Assembly: GCA_018110825.1 (NCBI GenBank)
Contig: JAGBCL010000117.1
Coordinates: 1 to 64,000, forward strand
Source: Oscillospiraceae bacterium
GTDB taxonomy: Bacteria; Bacillota; Clostridia; Oscillospirales; Ruminococcaceae
Length of the DNA: 64,000 nt
Direction: 5' to 3'
The notes below the pieces were generated by a model, which did no database searches, was not told where the DNA came from, and saw only the letters and a program-made list of their open reading frames with translations. The position numbers and the translations under genes were made by a program. Shown here in pieces: positions 1 to 7,984 of the stretch; within the stretch, counting starts at the first letter, position 1, and every line of letters begins with the position of its first letter.

Positions 1-26
1 GTATGGTTTACTACTGTACTTTCCTT

Positions 27-268
27 CCAAACGTTCCAGTGGAACGTTTGGGACGTACTTTATTTTTATCGCTATACGAAAGCAGCAACTTCGTTGCTGT
101 TAGGAAATTTCTCTCTTGCAGAAATTTCCTCTTTTGAAGCTATCGCTTCAAAATTCACCTTTTAGATGCGCTTGAAGCACGCCTGCGGGCGAAGTTGGCG
201 TTTCGCCCTCTGCGGAGGGCGACTTAGGGACTCCGTCCCTAAGAACCCTGCCACCTTTGAAAAGGTGG
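27..268. repeat. Array of seven short hairpins in a gene-free stretch
   Basis: The first 346 bases hold no convincing gene. They contain seven perfect or near-perfect inverted repeats in a row: arms at 27-37/41-51, 83-88/94-99, 102-110/122-130, 132-140/145-153, 205-210/215-220, 223-230/236-243 and 251-257/262-268. Loops are 3-11 nt. None is followed by a T-run, so they are not ordinary terminators. The arms differ in sequence from each other. It could be a composite of REP-like intergenic palindromes or a structured RNA; the sequence alone does not decide. Confidence 0.7.
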
Positions 269-346
269 ACGAAACTTTTAATGCCGCGTTGCTAACACTG
301 CAAAAAATCGTACGCTAAATTACAATTTACACGAAAAGGAGTTTTT

Positions 347-598
347 ATGGCAGACCTTAATCTTAACCCAAAACAGATGGAACAGCTTCTCGGTGTTGTC
401 AGTGCAAAGCTTGGTGTTGCCCCTGAAAGTCTGAAAAAAGACCTTGAACAAGGCAAGTTCGACACTGCACTGAAAAACATGAAGCCTGCTGAGGCGGCAA
501 CCTTCAACAAAATGGTCAGCAATCCCAAAATGCTTGAGCAATTCATGTCTACCCCTCAGGCACAGGCTCTGTACCAGAAATTAACGGGCGGAAAATAA
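347..598 (+). CDS. Small hypothetical protein (83 aa)
   Basis: I do not recognise a named family. The start is ATG after AAAAGGAG with good spacing. The protein is soluble and mostly helical, with Ala, Lys, Met and Gln common and no Cys or membrane segment. It contains a motif around PESLKKDLEQGKF and ends in a basic GGK tail. It is the first of four closely spaced small genes (347-1561) that probably form one transcript, as the gaps are 18 nt or less. Similar clusters of short genes ending in a DUF2508-like protein occur in Clostridia, but no function can be given. Confidence 0.75.
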   Translation: MADLNLNPKQMEQLLGVVSAKLGVAPESLKKDLEQGKFDTALKNMKPAEAATFNKMVSNPKMLEQFMSTPQAQALYQKLTGGK

Positions 599-616
599 AA
601 TTTCGATGAAACGGCG

Positions 617-967
617 GTGAACTCCTTGGACGATATTACTCAGAAAATTCAATCCCTCCTTAATGATGAGGAAAGTATGCGTCAGATTCAGGAGCTTGCC
701 GCCATGTTCTCTTCGGGAGATACTTCCGCATCTGCTCAGGAACAGACATCGGAAAGCATCGGGATTAATCCTGCATCAATAATGCAGTTGATAGGTGCAA
801 TGTCCGTGCAGGACAAGAACTGCGATTTGCTGCTTGCTCTGCGTAGTCATCTTTCTCCCGAGAAGCAGCAGAAAATTGACAAGGCGATAAAACTGATGAA
901 GCTGTACAATATTTTCATTGCAATGCGTGAAAACGGAATGCTTGACGATATGGAGAAGCTGTTATGA
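617..967 (+). CDS. Small hypothetical protein (116 aa)
   Basis: The start is GTG (617-619), 18 nt after the previous stop. The protein is acidic and helical in its N-terminal half (DDITQKIQSLLNDEESMRQI), has a Ser/Gln-rich linker near residues 33-50, and a helical C-terminal half. It ends with a hydrophobic, amphipathic stretch (LMKLYNIFIAMRENGMLDD). The last bases overlap the next ATG (ATGA), so the two are translationally coupled. Function unknown; no signal peptide or membrane segment is visible. Confidence 0.75.
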   Translation: MNSLDDITQKIQSLLNDEESMRQIQELAAMFSSGDTSASAQEQTSESIGINPASIMQLIGAMSVQDKNCDLLLALRSHLSPEKQQKIDKAIKLMKLYNIFIAMRENGMLDDMEKLL

Positions 968-1290
968 ATGACAACGGAATTTATCGTGCCGAGCAACGTG
1001 TTAAGGAGATGAACAGAATGGCTCAGCAGTATGTGCGGCAGGGCAACAGCTATATGAACAACGCTAACCGTCAGCAAATTCAGCCGCGGTTTGAACCTGT
1101 AGGACCAAACAAAAAACAGCCTGAACCTCCGAACAATCCTGCACCTTCACTTCCGCAAAGGCAGGAATTTCCCCGACCGCAGTTTCAGCTTGACAACGAA
1201 AAACTGCTGATAATTCTGATTATGTATCTGCTTATCAAGGAAAAGGCGGACATAAAGCTTATTGCCGCACTTGCATATCTGCTGTTGTAA
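964..1290 (+). CDS. Small hypothetical protein with hydrophobic C-terminus (108 aa)
   Basis: ATG overlaps the preceding stop codon (ATGA at 964-967). The N-terminal 35 residues are polar and helical, the middle (about 36-72) is rich in Pro, Gln and Asn and probably disordered, and the last 30 residues are strongly hydrophobic (KLLIILIMYLL, then IAALAYLLL), which suggests a membrane-associated tail. It is the third gene of the small-gene cluster. No family recognised. Confidence 0.75.
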   Translation: MNDNGIYRAEQRVKEMNRMAQQYVRQGNSYMNNANRQQIQPRFEPVGPNKKQPEPPNNPAPSLPQRQEFPRPQFQLDNEKLLIILIMYLLIKEKADIKLIAALAYLLL

Positions 1291-1306
1291 GGAGGAAAGA
1301 CCAGAA

Positions 1307-1561
1307 ATGAATTTGCCGATGACAAAATTTCCGCATAAGACCAACGTACCCGAAAACAATTTCCGCAAATCTCTTTTTGAAGATATTGCCTATGTGGAAC
1401 AGCGGCTTGAACGTATCCGTGAAAACTTTGATATGACCGATGAGCCTGAACTTATAGAGTCACTCATTTACGAGGAGCTTGCACTGAAATCAAGATATGC
1501 TTACCTGCTCCGCATTGCAAAGGAAAATAACATACGCTGTAAGATTTCGCTCAGCGAATAA
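1307..1561 (+). CDS. DUF2508/YaaL-like protein (84 aa)
   Basis: The ATG at 1307 is chosen because GGAGGAAAG (1291-1299) lies just upstream; an in-frame ATG at 1262 overlaps the previous gene and has no ribosome site. The C-terminal half matches the pattern of DUF2508/YaaL proteins: an acidic DEPELIESLIYEELALKS helix followed by RYAYLLRIAKENNI. In Bacillus the relative YaaL lies next to recR; no recR is seen here. Role unknown. Last gene of the small-gene cluster, followed at once by a terminator. Confidence 0.65.
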   Translation: MNLPMTKFPHKTNVPENNFRKSLFEDIAYVEQRLERIRENFDMTDEPELIESLIYEELALKSRYAYLLRIAKENNIRCKISLSE

Positions 1562-1569
1562 CCGTAAGA

Positions 1570-1592
1570 AGCCTGCGTCGTGCGGGCTTTTT
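1570..1592 (+). terminator. Rho-independent terminator of the small-gene cluster
   Basis: Seven-base stem AGCCTGC/GCGGGCT (one G-T pair) with a 5-nt loop, followed by a T-run, 8 bases after the stop codon. Confidence 0.8.
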
Positions 1593-1703
1593 GTTAAAAA
1601 GTCGGAAAAATTTTCTTTATACTCTTGTAAAATTATGCTGTGCGTGGTAAAATATATGTGTACAAATTTATGGAAGTTAACATCAATCCGGAGTTGATTT
1701 GAA

Positions 1704-3515
1704 ATGAAAAATAAATCTGTTAAATACGGCGCTATTGTTATTTCGTCGGTAATTGCCTTTCTCTGCGGATACTTCGGTATATTCGGAGTTGCAGACAAGT
1801 CCTTCGAGGATATTTTCTACCACAATCCTGACAATATCGACAACAAAATCAAGATTATAAAAATCGACGATAAGACAATGAACACCCTCGGCGACTTTTC
1901 TGACTGGGACAGGTCGGTTTACGCTGACCTTATGGAAATTCTCTGCGTTTCCGAGGACGTTCGTCCTGCGGTAATCGGCTTCGATATTCTGTTTGCGGCG
2001 GACAACGGCGACGAGTCGGACAAGCGTTTTGCTGAGCTTTGTACAGAAAACGGAAATGTAGTAACCGGCTTTAACTACGTTTTTAAAAAGGAACTTTATT
2101 CCGGCACTGACGGTAATCTTATCGAAAATGCTATGGCAATCGATGAAAAGGTTATGCCTTACCCTGCCCTTGCAGAAGCAACGGAGCAAGGCTTTGTAAA
2201 TGCACTTATGGACGAACGTAACGGTGTAATCCGAAGTACCTTCGTTTACATTGACGAAAACGGTACTCGAAACAACAGCTTTGTTTCTGCAATCTACGAA
2301 AAATATATGGCTTTCCTCGGAAAGGAAGCGGTCTACCCTACAGACAAGGGTGCTTTCCCTTTCCGTTACAGCAGCAGCGTTTCCGAGTATGAAAATATTT
2401 CCCTCATTGACGTTTTAAACGGAACAATTCCGCCGCAGGCTTTTGATAACTGTGTTGTGCTTGTGGGTGCTTATGCGGCGGGTATGATGGACGCTTATTA
2501 TGTTCCGATTGACAAGGGTCAGCAGATGTACGGCGTTGAAATCCACGCAAACGCTTTGCAGGCAATTATGGAAGGCAAGACCCTTACTGCTGTTCCCGAC
2601 TGGGTAAACGGTCTGATTGCGGCGATAGTTGCCGTAGTCCTTATGATTGTCTGCGAAAAGCTCAGCGTTGTAAAGGTTGTAATCGTATGTATCGTTGCAA
2701 TTGCCGCAAAGATTGTTGCAGGATATATTCTGTTCGGTGCAGGCTACTCCTGGGACAACCTTTCCGCCGTGCTTATGGCGGTTATTATCGGCATGTATTT
2801 CGTGGCACTTCACTATTACCGTGCAAGAGCCGCAAAGCAAAGCATTGAAAAGGCATTCAGCAAATACGTTGCCCCGCAGGTTGTAAAGGAAATTGCAAAG
2901 AACGGTACCTACGAACTGAAGCTGGGCGGTGAAAACAGGGATATCGCCTGCCTTTTTGTTGACATCAGAGGCTTTACACCCCTTTCGGAAAGCCTTGAAC
3001 CTGAACAGGTTGTTGACATCCTCAACAGCTATCTTGAACTTACTACGAACTGTATTTTCCGTCACGGAGGTACGCTGGACAAGTTTATCGGGGACGCAAC
3101 AATGGCGGTTTTCAATGCTCCGTTCGATACTGATGATTATGTATACAAGGCTGTACTTGCGGCATGGGACATCGTTCAGGGCGGCAACAAAATCGAGGAG
3201 CAGTTCGTTGAACGCTACGGCAAGCACGTTGGCTTCGGTGTTGGTGTGAACTGCGGACCTGCCGTTGTTGGTAATATCGGCTGTGACTTCCGTATGGATT
3301 ACACCGCAATCGGAGATACTGTCAATACTGCGGCACGTCTTGAAGCAAACGCACCGAGAAGCACGGTTTACATAAGCGGTGCTGTTTACGAACAGGTCAA
3401 GGACCGCATCACTGTGGAGGAAGTAGGCGAAATTCCTCTCAAAGGTAAATCAAAGGGTGTTTTCGTTTACTCAATTACGGGTATAAACGACTATAACCCC
3501 GATTCGGAGGTGTGA
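1704..3515 (+). CDS. CHASE2-domain class III adenylate/guanylate cyclase (603 aa)
   Basis: A membrane-bound receptor cyclase, predicted to make cyclic nucleotide in response to an outside signal. Residues 7-29 are a membrane anchor; about 30-300 form the extracytoplasmic CHASE2 sensor, ending in the typical VVLVGAYAAGMMDAYYVPID and GVEIHANALQAIM blocks. Three membrane segments follow (about 303-320, 324-343, 351-371), then the class III catalytic domain (about 405-590). Both metal-binding aspartates are present: D420 in FVDIRGFTPL and D464 in KFIGDATMAVF. The DYTAIGDTVNTAARLEA block is also intact, so the enzyme looks active. Whether the substrate is ATP or GTP is not settled by sequence. The next gene starts 1 nt after the stop, so the two are cotranscribed. 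The Crp/Fnr protein at 7981-8655 is a conceivable but unproven partner. Confidence 0.92.
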   Translation: MKNKSVKYGAIVISSVIAFLCGYFGIFGVADKSFEDIFYHNPDNIDNKIKIIKIDDKTMNTLGDFSDWDRSVYADLMEILCVSEDVRPAVIGFDILFAADNGDESDKRFAELCTENGNVVTGFNYVFKKELYSGTDGNLIENAMAIDEKVMPYPALAEATEQGFVNALMDERNGVIRSTFVYIDENGTRNNSFVSAIYEKYMAFLGKEAVYPTDKGAFPFRYSSSVSEYENISLIDVLNGTIPPQAFDNCVVLVGAYAAGMMDAYYVPIDKGQQMYGVEIHANALQAIMEGKTLTAVPDWVNGLIAAIVAVVLMIVCEKLSVVKVVIVCIVAIAAKIVAGYILFGAGYSWDNLSAVLMAVIIGMYFVALHYYRARAAKQSIEKAFSKYVAPQVVKEIAKNGTYELKLGGENRDIACLFVDIRGFTPLSESLEPEQVVDILNSYLELTTNCIFRHGGTLDKFIGDATMAVFNAPFDTDDYVYKAVLAAWDIVQGGNKIEEQFVERYGKHVGFGVGVNCGPAVVGNIGCDFRMDYTAIGDTVNTAARLEANAPRSTVYISGAVYEQVKDRITVEEVGEIPLKGKSKGVFVYSITGINDYNPDSEV

Positions 3516-3516
3516 T

Positions 3517-4296
3517 ATGAAACAACTGCTTATTATTCCTGACAGAAACAATCTTGAGAGCAGTCTTGAAATTGCTGAAAAATACAGTACAGGATTTGAA
3601 TATAACGATTTTTTTATTCCGAAAGTGCTTGACAGCAAAAAGAAGATTGACAAAATTGTCGAGGAATACAAAAGTGTACAGCTTCCCGAATACTGCACAT
3701 CTCACGGAGCTTTCTTTGATGTAATCCCATTCAGCCTTGATGAGAGGATAAAGGAAATTTCCGACCTGCGTATTCAGCAGAGTATTGATGCAGCTGAAAA
3801 AATCGGTGCAAAGGCTGTTGTTTTTCACACAAATTACAACCCGTTTCTCAACTCCGAAGCATACGTCAATTCATTTGTTGAAACAAATGCGGATTACTGG
3901 GGTCATGTGCTGAAGCAACACAGGAACATCTCAATTTACCTTGAGAATATGTTCGACACAACTCCCGACATTATGGTAAAAATTGCGGAAAGACTTTGTG
4001 CAAATGAAAATTTCGGTATCTGTCTTGACTATGCACACGCTTCTTTATCCGCTGTGCATCCTAAGCTTTGGGCAAAGGCTCTGGGCAAATATGTGAAGCA
4101 CGTTCACATCAACGACAACGATTGTGTCAGCGACCTGCATCTTGCATGGGGTGCGGGAAAGATTGACACAATGGAGTTTTACCGCTGCTATGAAAAATAC
4201 ATGAGCGGTGCAACTATTCTTGTGGAAACAAATGCCAAGGAAAATATCATCGCTTCCCTTGAAAAGCTTAAAGCGGACGGTTTCCTTTCAGTTTGA
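3517..4296 (+). CDS. Sugar phosphate isomerase/epimerase-like TIM barrel (259 aa)
   Basis: Belongs to the xylose-isomerase-like/AP endonuclease 2 TIM-barrel superfamily. Visible metal-site blocks are FHTNYNPF, YLENMFDTTP, GICLDYAHAS and KHVHINDND, with the usual His, Glu and Asp ligands, then LVETNAKE near the end. Length is normal. GGAGG sits just before the ATG, which follows the cyclase stop by one base, so expression is coupled to the cyclase. The substrate cannot be named. No transporter or sugar kinase is nearby. Confidence 0.8.
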   Translation: MKQLLIIPDRNNLESSLEIAEKYSTGFEYNDFFIPKVLDSKKKIDKIVEEYKSVQLPEYCTSHGAFFDVIPFSLDERIKEISDLRIQQSIDAAEKIGAKAVVFHTNYNPFLNSEAYVNSFVETNADYWGHVLKQHRNISIYLENMFDTTPDIMVKIAERLCANENFGICLDYAHASLSAVHPKLWAKALGKYVKHVHINDNDCVSDLHLAWGAGKIDTMEFYRCYEKYMSGATILVETNAKENIIASLEKLKADGFLSV

Positions 4297-4305
4297 TAAA
4301 ATTAC

Positions 4306-4334
4306 TTGCTTTTTTATTGATACGAGTGTATAAT
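4306..4334 (+). promoter_or_regulatory. Sigma-A type promoter for the FakA-like gene
   Basis: TTGCTT (4306-4311), 17-bp spacer, TATAAT (4329-4334), 33 bp before the ATG at 4367. Confidence 0.7.
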
Positions 4335-4366
4335 TATAGCAATAATAAACTTAACGAGGTGCAACC

Positions 4367-4618
4367 ATGATTGAATTCAGATATGACACACAGCTTCTCA
4401 TCGAGGGCGAAAATCTTGATGAGGATGCAATCAACGATTATTTTCTTGCAAATTTCAATGGTGACAGTCTGCTTGCTGTAGGCGATGAGGAACTCATCAA
4501 AATCCATTACCACACAAACGAACCATGGAAGGTGCTGGAATATTGTGCTTCTCTTGGCGAAATCTTCGACATTGTAGTTGAGGATATGGACAGACAGTCA
4601 AGGGGCTTAAAGGGTTAA
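4367..4618 (+). CDS. Stand-alone C-terminal domain of FakA/YloV type (83 aa)
   Basis: The protein matches only the last part of the fatty acid kinase subunit FakA (YloV, DAK-like): an FRYDTQLLIEG strand, a GDSLLAVGDEELIKIHYHTN block, and a final YCASLGEIFDIVVEDMDRQ, which corresponds to the family's VHxHTxxPGxVLEY...GxLxxIKIENMxxQ signature. The kinase (DhaL-like) domain is absent. It has its own promoter and terminator and a GAGGTG ribosome site, so it looks like a deliberate single-domain gene and not a fragment. It may bind or modulate a DegV/FakB-type lipid carrier, by analogy only. Confidence 0.7.
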   Translation: MIEFRYDTQLLIEGENLDEDAINDYFLANFNGDSLLAVGDEELIKIHYHTNEPWKVLEYCASLGEIFDIVVEDMDRQSRGLKG

Positions 4619-4631
4619 TTCCGACAAACAT

Positions 4632-4670
4632 ATACGGGTATCAGACTTTTACCTGATACCCGTATTTTTT
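4632..4670. terminator. Bidirectional terminator between convergent genes
   Basis: Perfect 13-bp stem (4632-4644/4653-4665) with 8-nt loop, T-run on the right and A-rich sequence on the left. It serves the FakA-like gene and the convergent lipoprotein gene, whose stop lies inside the T-run. Confidence 0.9.
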
Positions 4671-6432
4671 ATTGTATAAATGGTGTAAACTCTACATCAA
4701 CCGTGTCATAACCTTCGATAATCTCCAGTGCCTGTTCCTCGCTTATCGGAACAGCTTCTTCCTCACTCTGTCCGCCTGTCATATAGAAAAACGGCTCGTC
4801 GAATGACCTTTCCCCATCGTAGATAACCTTTTCAATAAGTTCAAGCTCGCCGTCCGAATACTTGCTGAACCTGTGGTAGGAATACCATGCCGCAGCTGAC
4901 CCCTGATTTTCTATAATACCGTTTCCACAGTACAGAAAAAAATTCCTTTCGCCGCCGTAATCAACACAGTGCACCTTTCCGTCACGGACGGTATAAATTC
5001 CGTAAATAATACCGTTCCACTCACCTTCACCGTCTTCACCGAAAAGCAGCTCCTCCATGCCGTCGCCGTCCATATCAAGATAGCAATATCCGAGAACATC
5101 GCTGTTTGCCTTGCCGTAGAAGAACACGGGAGAAATCATCTCAATTTCTTCAAACTGGTCAATGGATTCACTTTCGACACATTCCTTATACGCAACCCTT
5201 ACCGTTTCAACAAACTCATCAAGGATTGCTTTGTTGTCAGCAAATTCTGTCCACTTCAAATCTACAAGGATTGTCGCATCTTCTTGATTATAGCTGACGG
5301 CAAATGTACCTTCGTCAATGAGATATCCCTGATTATAGCACTCATACTTATCAGGAATTTCAATTACCGCTTCAACTTCTGCCGTATCAGGATTTATTCT
5401 GTAAAGGGCTGCGGAATAAACACCAATATCGTCTGAATAATACGCCTTATTCGCAACTATAAACTCGCCGCTTTCGGACATACTGTAATCAAGCATCTGA
5501 TTTATGCATAGTTCATACGGGAAATCCATAAAGAATTCCGATTCAAGGGTTTCAAGGTTGGTTACATAAAGCTCAGTACCCCAGCCGTCCCACGCACCCT
5601 TGACAGAGTAGATTTTTCCGTCATGACAGCCGATGGGAAGCAAATCCCTTGATTCAGGAACAGTTGTTGCCATGCCTGTACTGAAATCGTAAATGCCAAA
5701 TCCCGGTATGCTTTCGTAGCCGCCTATGCGGTACACAAAACGGTTTTCGTCAATATCAAAATCGTACGCATTCCACTGTGTATAAAAACCGTATTCGTCA
5801 CCATCTTGTGTATACCCTGGAACAATTACCTCGCCACTGTCCGTGTCAACAATATCAAGTCCCCACTCGGCAATATTATGTCCGCAGGCTTTAAAGGAAG
5901 CATCAGCAGGCTTACCGTCATAGATTGTTTCGTAAGTGTAATCGTCATTTACTATTAATACATCAGCGTGGTAGGCAGGCGGAGTTGTTGAATAATCGTA
6001 CTCACTGCAAATTGCCTTTGCAAGCACGTCACCGTCACCTTTTACAACCTTGCCAATCGGATGGATGAAATCATCGGGAGTTGAAATTGAACTTTCAATC
6101 TCACCCGTATCGGCATTGATAAAATTAAGGTGCTCAGCAGGTACACAGAAAATTTCGTCATCAAGTGCAAACATCCGCCAGCTGTTACCTGTATCAACCA
6201 CACGGAACTGCTCTTTTTCCTGCTCCGATTCGGTTACGACGGTCGTTTCCTTTTCAGTAACAGGCCCTGTTACAATAGTTGTTTCCGCTGCTTTTTCTTC
6301 AGCAGTTTCCGCTGTAGTAACAATACTGCTTTCAGTAACCGAATCTATAAGTGTTTCTTCTGCTTGCCTTTCCTCTGTGCATGCTGTCAGCATAACTGCA
6401 CAAAGCGCAAGCAATGCAATGATTTTCCTCAT
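4669..6432 (-). CDS. Lipoprotein with beta-propeller-like and DGDG repeat region (587 aa)
   Basis: Start set at 6432 because AAAGGGGAC lies just upstream and the product then opens with a lipoprotein signal peptide (MRKIIALLALCAVMLTAC, lipobox LTAC). A long upstream in-frame extension lacks these. A Thr/Glu-rich linker follows (about residues 20-75), then a beta-rich region of repeated units typical of propeller folds (for example VVDTGNSWRMFALDDEIF), and a C-terminal segment with a calcium-loop-like DMDGDGMEELLFGEDGEGE. Likely tethered outside the membrane. Function unknown. Confidence 0.8.
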   Translation of the reverse strand: MRKIIALLALCAVMLTACTEERQAEETLIDSVTESSIVTTAETAEEKAAETTIVTGPVTEKETTVVTESEQEKEQFRVVDTGNSWRMFALDDEIFCVPAEHLNFINADTGEIESSISTPDDFIHPIGKVVKGDGDVLAKAICSEYDYSTTPPAYHADVLIVNDDYTYETIYDGKPADASFKACGHNIAEWGLDIVDTDSGEVIVPGYTQDGDEYGFYTQWNAYDFDIDENRFVYRIGGYESIPGFGIYDFSTGMATTVPESRDLLPIGCHDGKIYSVKGAWDGWGTELYVTNLETLESEFFMDFPYELCINQMLDYSMSESGEFIVANKAYYSDDIGVYSAALYRINPDTAEVEAVIEIPDKYECYNQGYLIDEGTFAVSYNQEDATILVDLKWTEFADNKAILDEFVETVRVAYKECVESESIDQFEEIEMISPVFFYGKANSDVLGYCYLDMDGDGMEELLFGEDGEGEWNGIIYGIYTVRDGKVHCVDYGGERNFFLYCGNGIIENQGSAAAWYSYHRFSKYSDGELELIEKVIYDGERSFDEPFFYMTGGQSEEEAVPISEEQALEIIEGYDTVDVEFTPFIQ

Positions 6433-6602
6433 AAAACCGTCCCCTTTTCTTCTTGATAATTCAATTATAAGCAGACAGAATTCCAAAGTCAACACGGTTA
6501 CAGAAGATGAAATCGGATTGTAATTTTGCTGTAATAAATTTACTATGAATAAACCCGACGTCACCTGCATAGCCTATACTAATAAAACTATGGGGGTGCT
6601 TT

Positions 6603-7076
6603 ATGAAAAAGCGCAGTATCAGTGACATGCTGATTTTCATTATCTCCGCAGAAATCGTAGGTGCGGTTTCGGCATTGCTTTCGGGCAGATTTTCCGACTT
6701 CTTCGAAAAATACAAGGAACCGCCTCTGCTTCCGCCTGAGTGGCTTTTCCCCGTGGTATGGGGAATCCTTTATGCGGCAATGGGTTACTCAGCATATCTG
6801 ATTTACACCTCAGATGCAGAATCTTCACAGAAGAAAACCGCCCTTTCAATTTACTGGGCACAGCTTGCAATCAACTTCTTGTGGAGCATTGTTTTCTTCC
6901 GTTTTGAAGGACTGTGGGCAGCTTTTGCTGTAATTATGGCACTGTGGGTAATGATTATCGCAATGATTCTGAAATTCCGAAAAATCAGTCCCCTCGCAGC
7001 CTATATCAACATTCCATACCTGCTGTGGGTAACCTTTGCGGCATATCTCAATCTTGCCACAGCAATCATAAACTGA
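6603..7076 (+). CDS. tspO: TspO/MBR family tryptophan-rich membrane protein (157 aa)
   Basis: Five membrane segments and the family signature EPPLLPPEWLFPVVWGILY near residues 39-57, followed by a YSAYLIY helix. Bacterial TspO binds tetrapyrroles and has been linked to their transport, breakdown or stress sensing. Normal length. Monocistronic: its own short upstream region with GGGGTGCTTT before ATG, and a terminator straight after. Confidence 0.9.
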   Translation: MKKRSISDMLIFIISAEIVGAVSALLSGRFSDFFEKYKEPPLLPPEWLFPVVWGILYAAMGYSAYLIYTSDAESSQKKTALSIYWAQLAINFLWSIVFFRFEGLWAAFAVIMALWVMIIAMILKFRKISPLAAYINIPYLLWVTFAAYLNLATAIIN

Positions 7077-7111
7077 AAAAACTGCACTTTCGCAAGAGAG
7101 TGCAGTTTTTA
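7077..7111. terminator. Bidirectional terminator between tspO and yaiI-like gene
   Basis: Stem AAAAACTGCACT/AGTGCAGTTTTT around 7077-7110, with T-runs usable from both directions. The minus-strand gene ends inside it. Confidence 0.85.
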
Positions 7112-7540
7112 TTCCTTTAACAGCTGTTCAAGACATTTTTCAAAAGCTTCGTCCTGTTCACGTGTACGCTTCGGCATACCCTTCATACGTCCGCCGCTTC
7201 TGCGGATTTTCTTGTTTATCGCACGGAATTCCAGAAGCCCGGAAATGTTGTCCGCAGTGTATTGCTTACCGTCCTGATTTATGACAATTGCAGACTTGCC
7301 CAGACACATCGCCGCTAAACCATAGTCCTGCGTAACCGCAATATCGCCCCGCTGAACAAGGTTTACCAGCCTGAAATCCACACTGTCAGCACCCTTTTCC
7401 ACCACAATCGTCTGCACGCACTCACGTTCAATTCTGTGTGACGTGTCGCAAAGTATCACGCATTCAACCCCGTATTTCGCCGCCAGCCTTACCGTAATAT
7501 CCACCACGGGACATCCGTCAGCGTCTATATAAATTTTCAT
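7109..7540 (-). CDS. YaiI/YqxD family protein, DUF188 (143 aa)
   Basis: The N-terminal IYIDADGCPVVDITVRLAA block is the hallmark of the YaiI/UPF0178 family, a small PIN-like fold with acidic residues. Further matches: VSQDYGLA-type segment (VTQDYGLAAMCLGK) and the basic C-terminal GGRMKGMPKRTREQDEAFE. Members are conserved but their function is unproven; a nuclease-like role has been suggested by fold. Normal length. Confidence 0.9.
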   Translation of the reverse strand: MKIYIDADGCPVVDITVRLAAKYGVECVILCDTSHRIERECVQTIVVEKGADSVDFRLVNLVQRGDIAVTQDYGLAAMCLGKSAIVINQDGKQYTADNISGLLEFRAINKKIRRSGGRMKGMPKRTREQDEAFEKCLEQLLKE

Positions 7541-7562
7541 TTTGTTACCTCGTTTAAACCGA

Positions 7563-7805
7563 TTATTTTTTCAGCGCAAGGTCAAACCTTTTTCCGTTTG
7601 CGCAAAGCAGATAAACGTGCGGATAAGCATAGTCATCTATTGTTGCGCCGTATTTTATTCCGCAGAATGGGCAGGCAAACTCACCTATATGTCCGTCCTT
7701 CATTTCACTTAATGAAGTTCTGAGCAATATTTCCTTACTGCATTTTGTGCAGTTAAAACGATATCTGTAAAAGTCTTTTCCAAGAATAACAATATTCTTA
7801 TCCAT
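7563..7805 (-). CDS. Small zinc-ribbon protein (80 aa)
   Basis: Two Cys pairs (CTKCSKE near residue 20 and CPFCGIK near residue 46) make a probable zinc ribbon. The rest is short beta-rich sequence. The ribosome site AAGGAAG precedes the ATG. It lies between the YaiI-like gene and the Crp/Fnr gene on the same strand. No function recognised. Confidence 0.7.
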   Translation of the reverse strand: MDKNIVILGKDFYRYRFNCTKCSKEILLRTSLSEMKDGHIGEFACPFCGIKYGATIDDYAYPHVYLLCANGKRFDLALKK

Positions 7806-7831
7806 ATTACTTTACTTCCTTTCGGCAAATT

Positions 7832-7984
7832 TTACCCTAGCGTAAATCTCCACTTGCAGCAACATTCATTATCCGTAATATCAGGATAACAACTTACACA
7901 TTTGCAGGTGAATCTGCTGTCGATAACTTTTGCATCATTATACCATACCCTCTGCCGAAAAACAATATCCCGACTGTGACTCAC
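7832..7984 (-). CDS. Possible Cys-rich microprotein (50 aa)
   Basis: An open frame starts at a GTG that overlaps the Crp/Fnr stop codon (GTGA) and runs to TAA. The product has five Cys in 23 residues near its end (FTCKCVSCYP, then NECCCKW), suggesting metal binding. There is no clear ribosome site beyond possible coupling to the upstream gene. It could instead be chance. It is listed because it fills an otherwise unexplained 175-bp gap. Confidence 0.3.
   Translation of the reverse strand: MSHSRDIVFRQRVWYNDAKVIDSRFTCKCVSCYPDITDNECCCKWRFTLG

Noticed and set aside
27-268. Retron or diversity-generating RNA in the hairpin array
   Set aside because: No reverse transcriptase gene is near, and the hairpins are short and separate.
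2415-3227. Long minus-strand frame within the cyclase gene
   Set aside because: It is the antisense shadow of a clearly coding cyclase domain.
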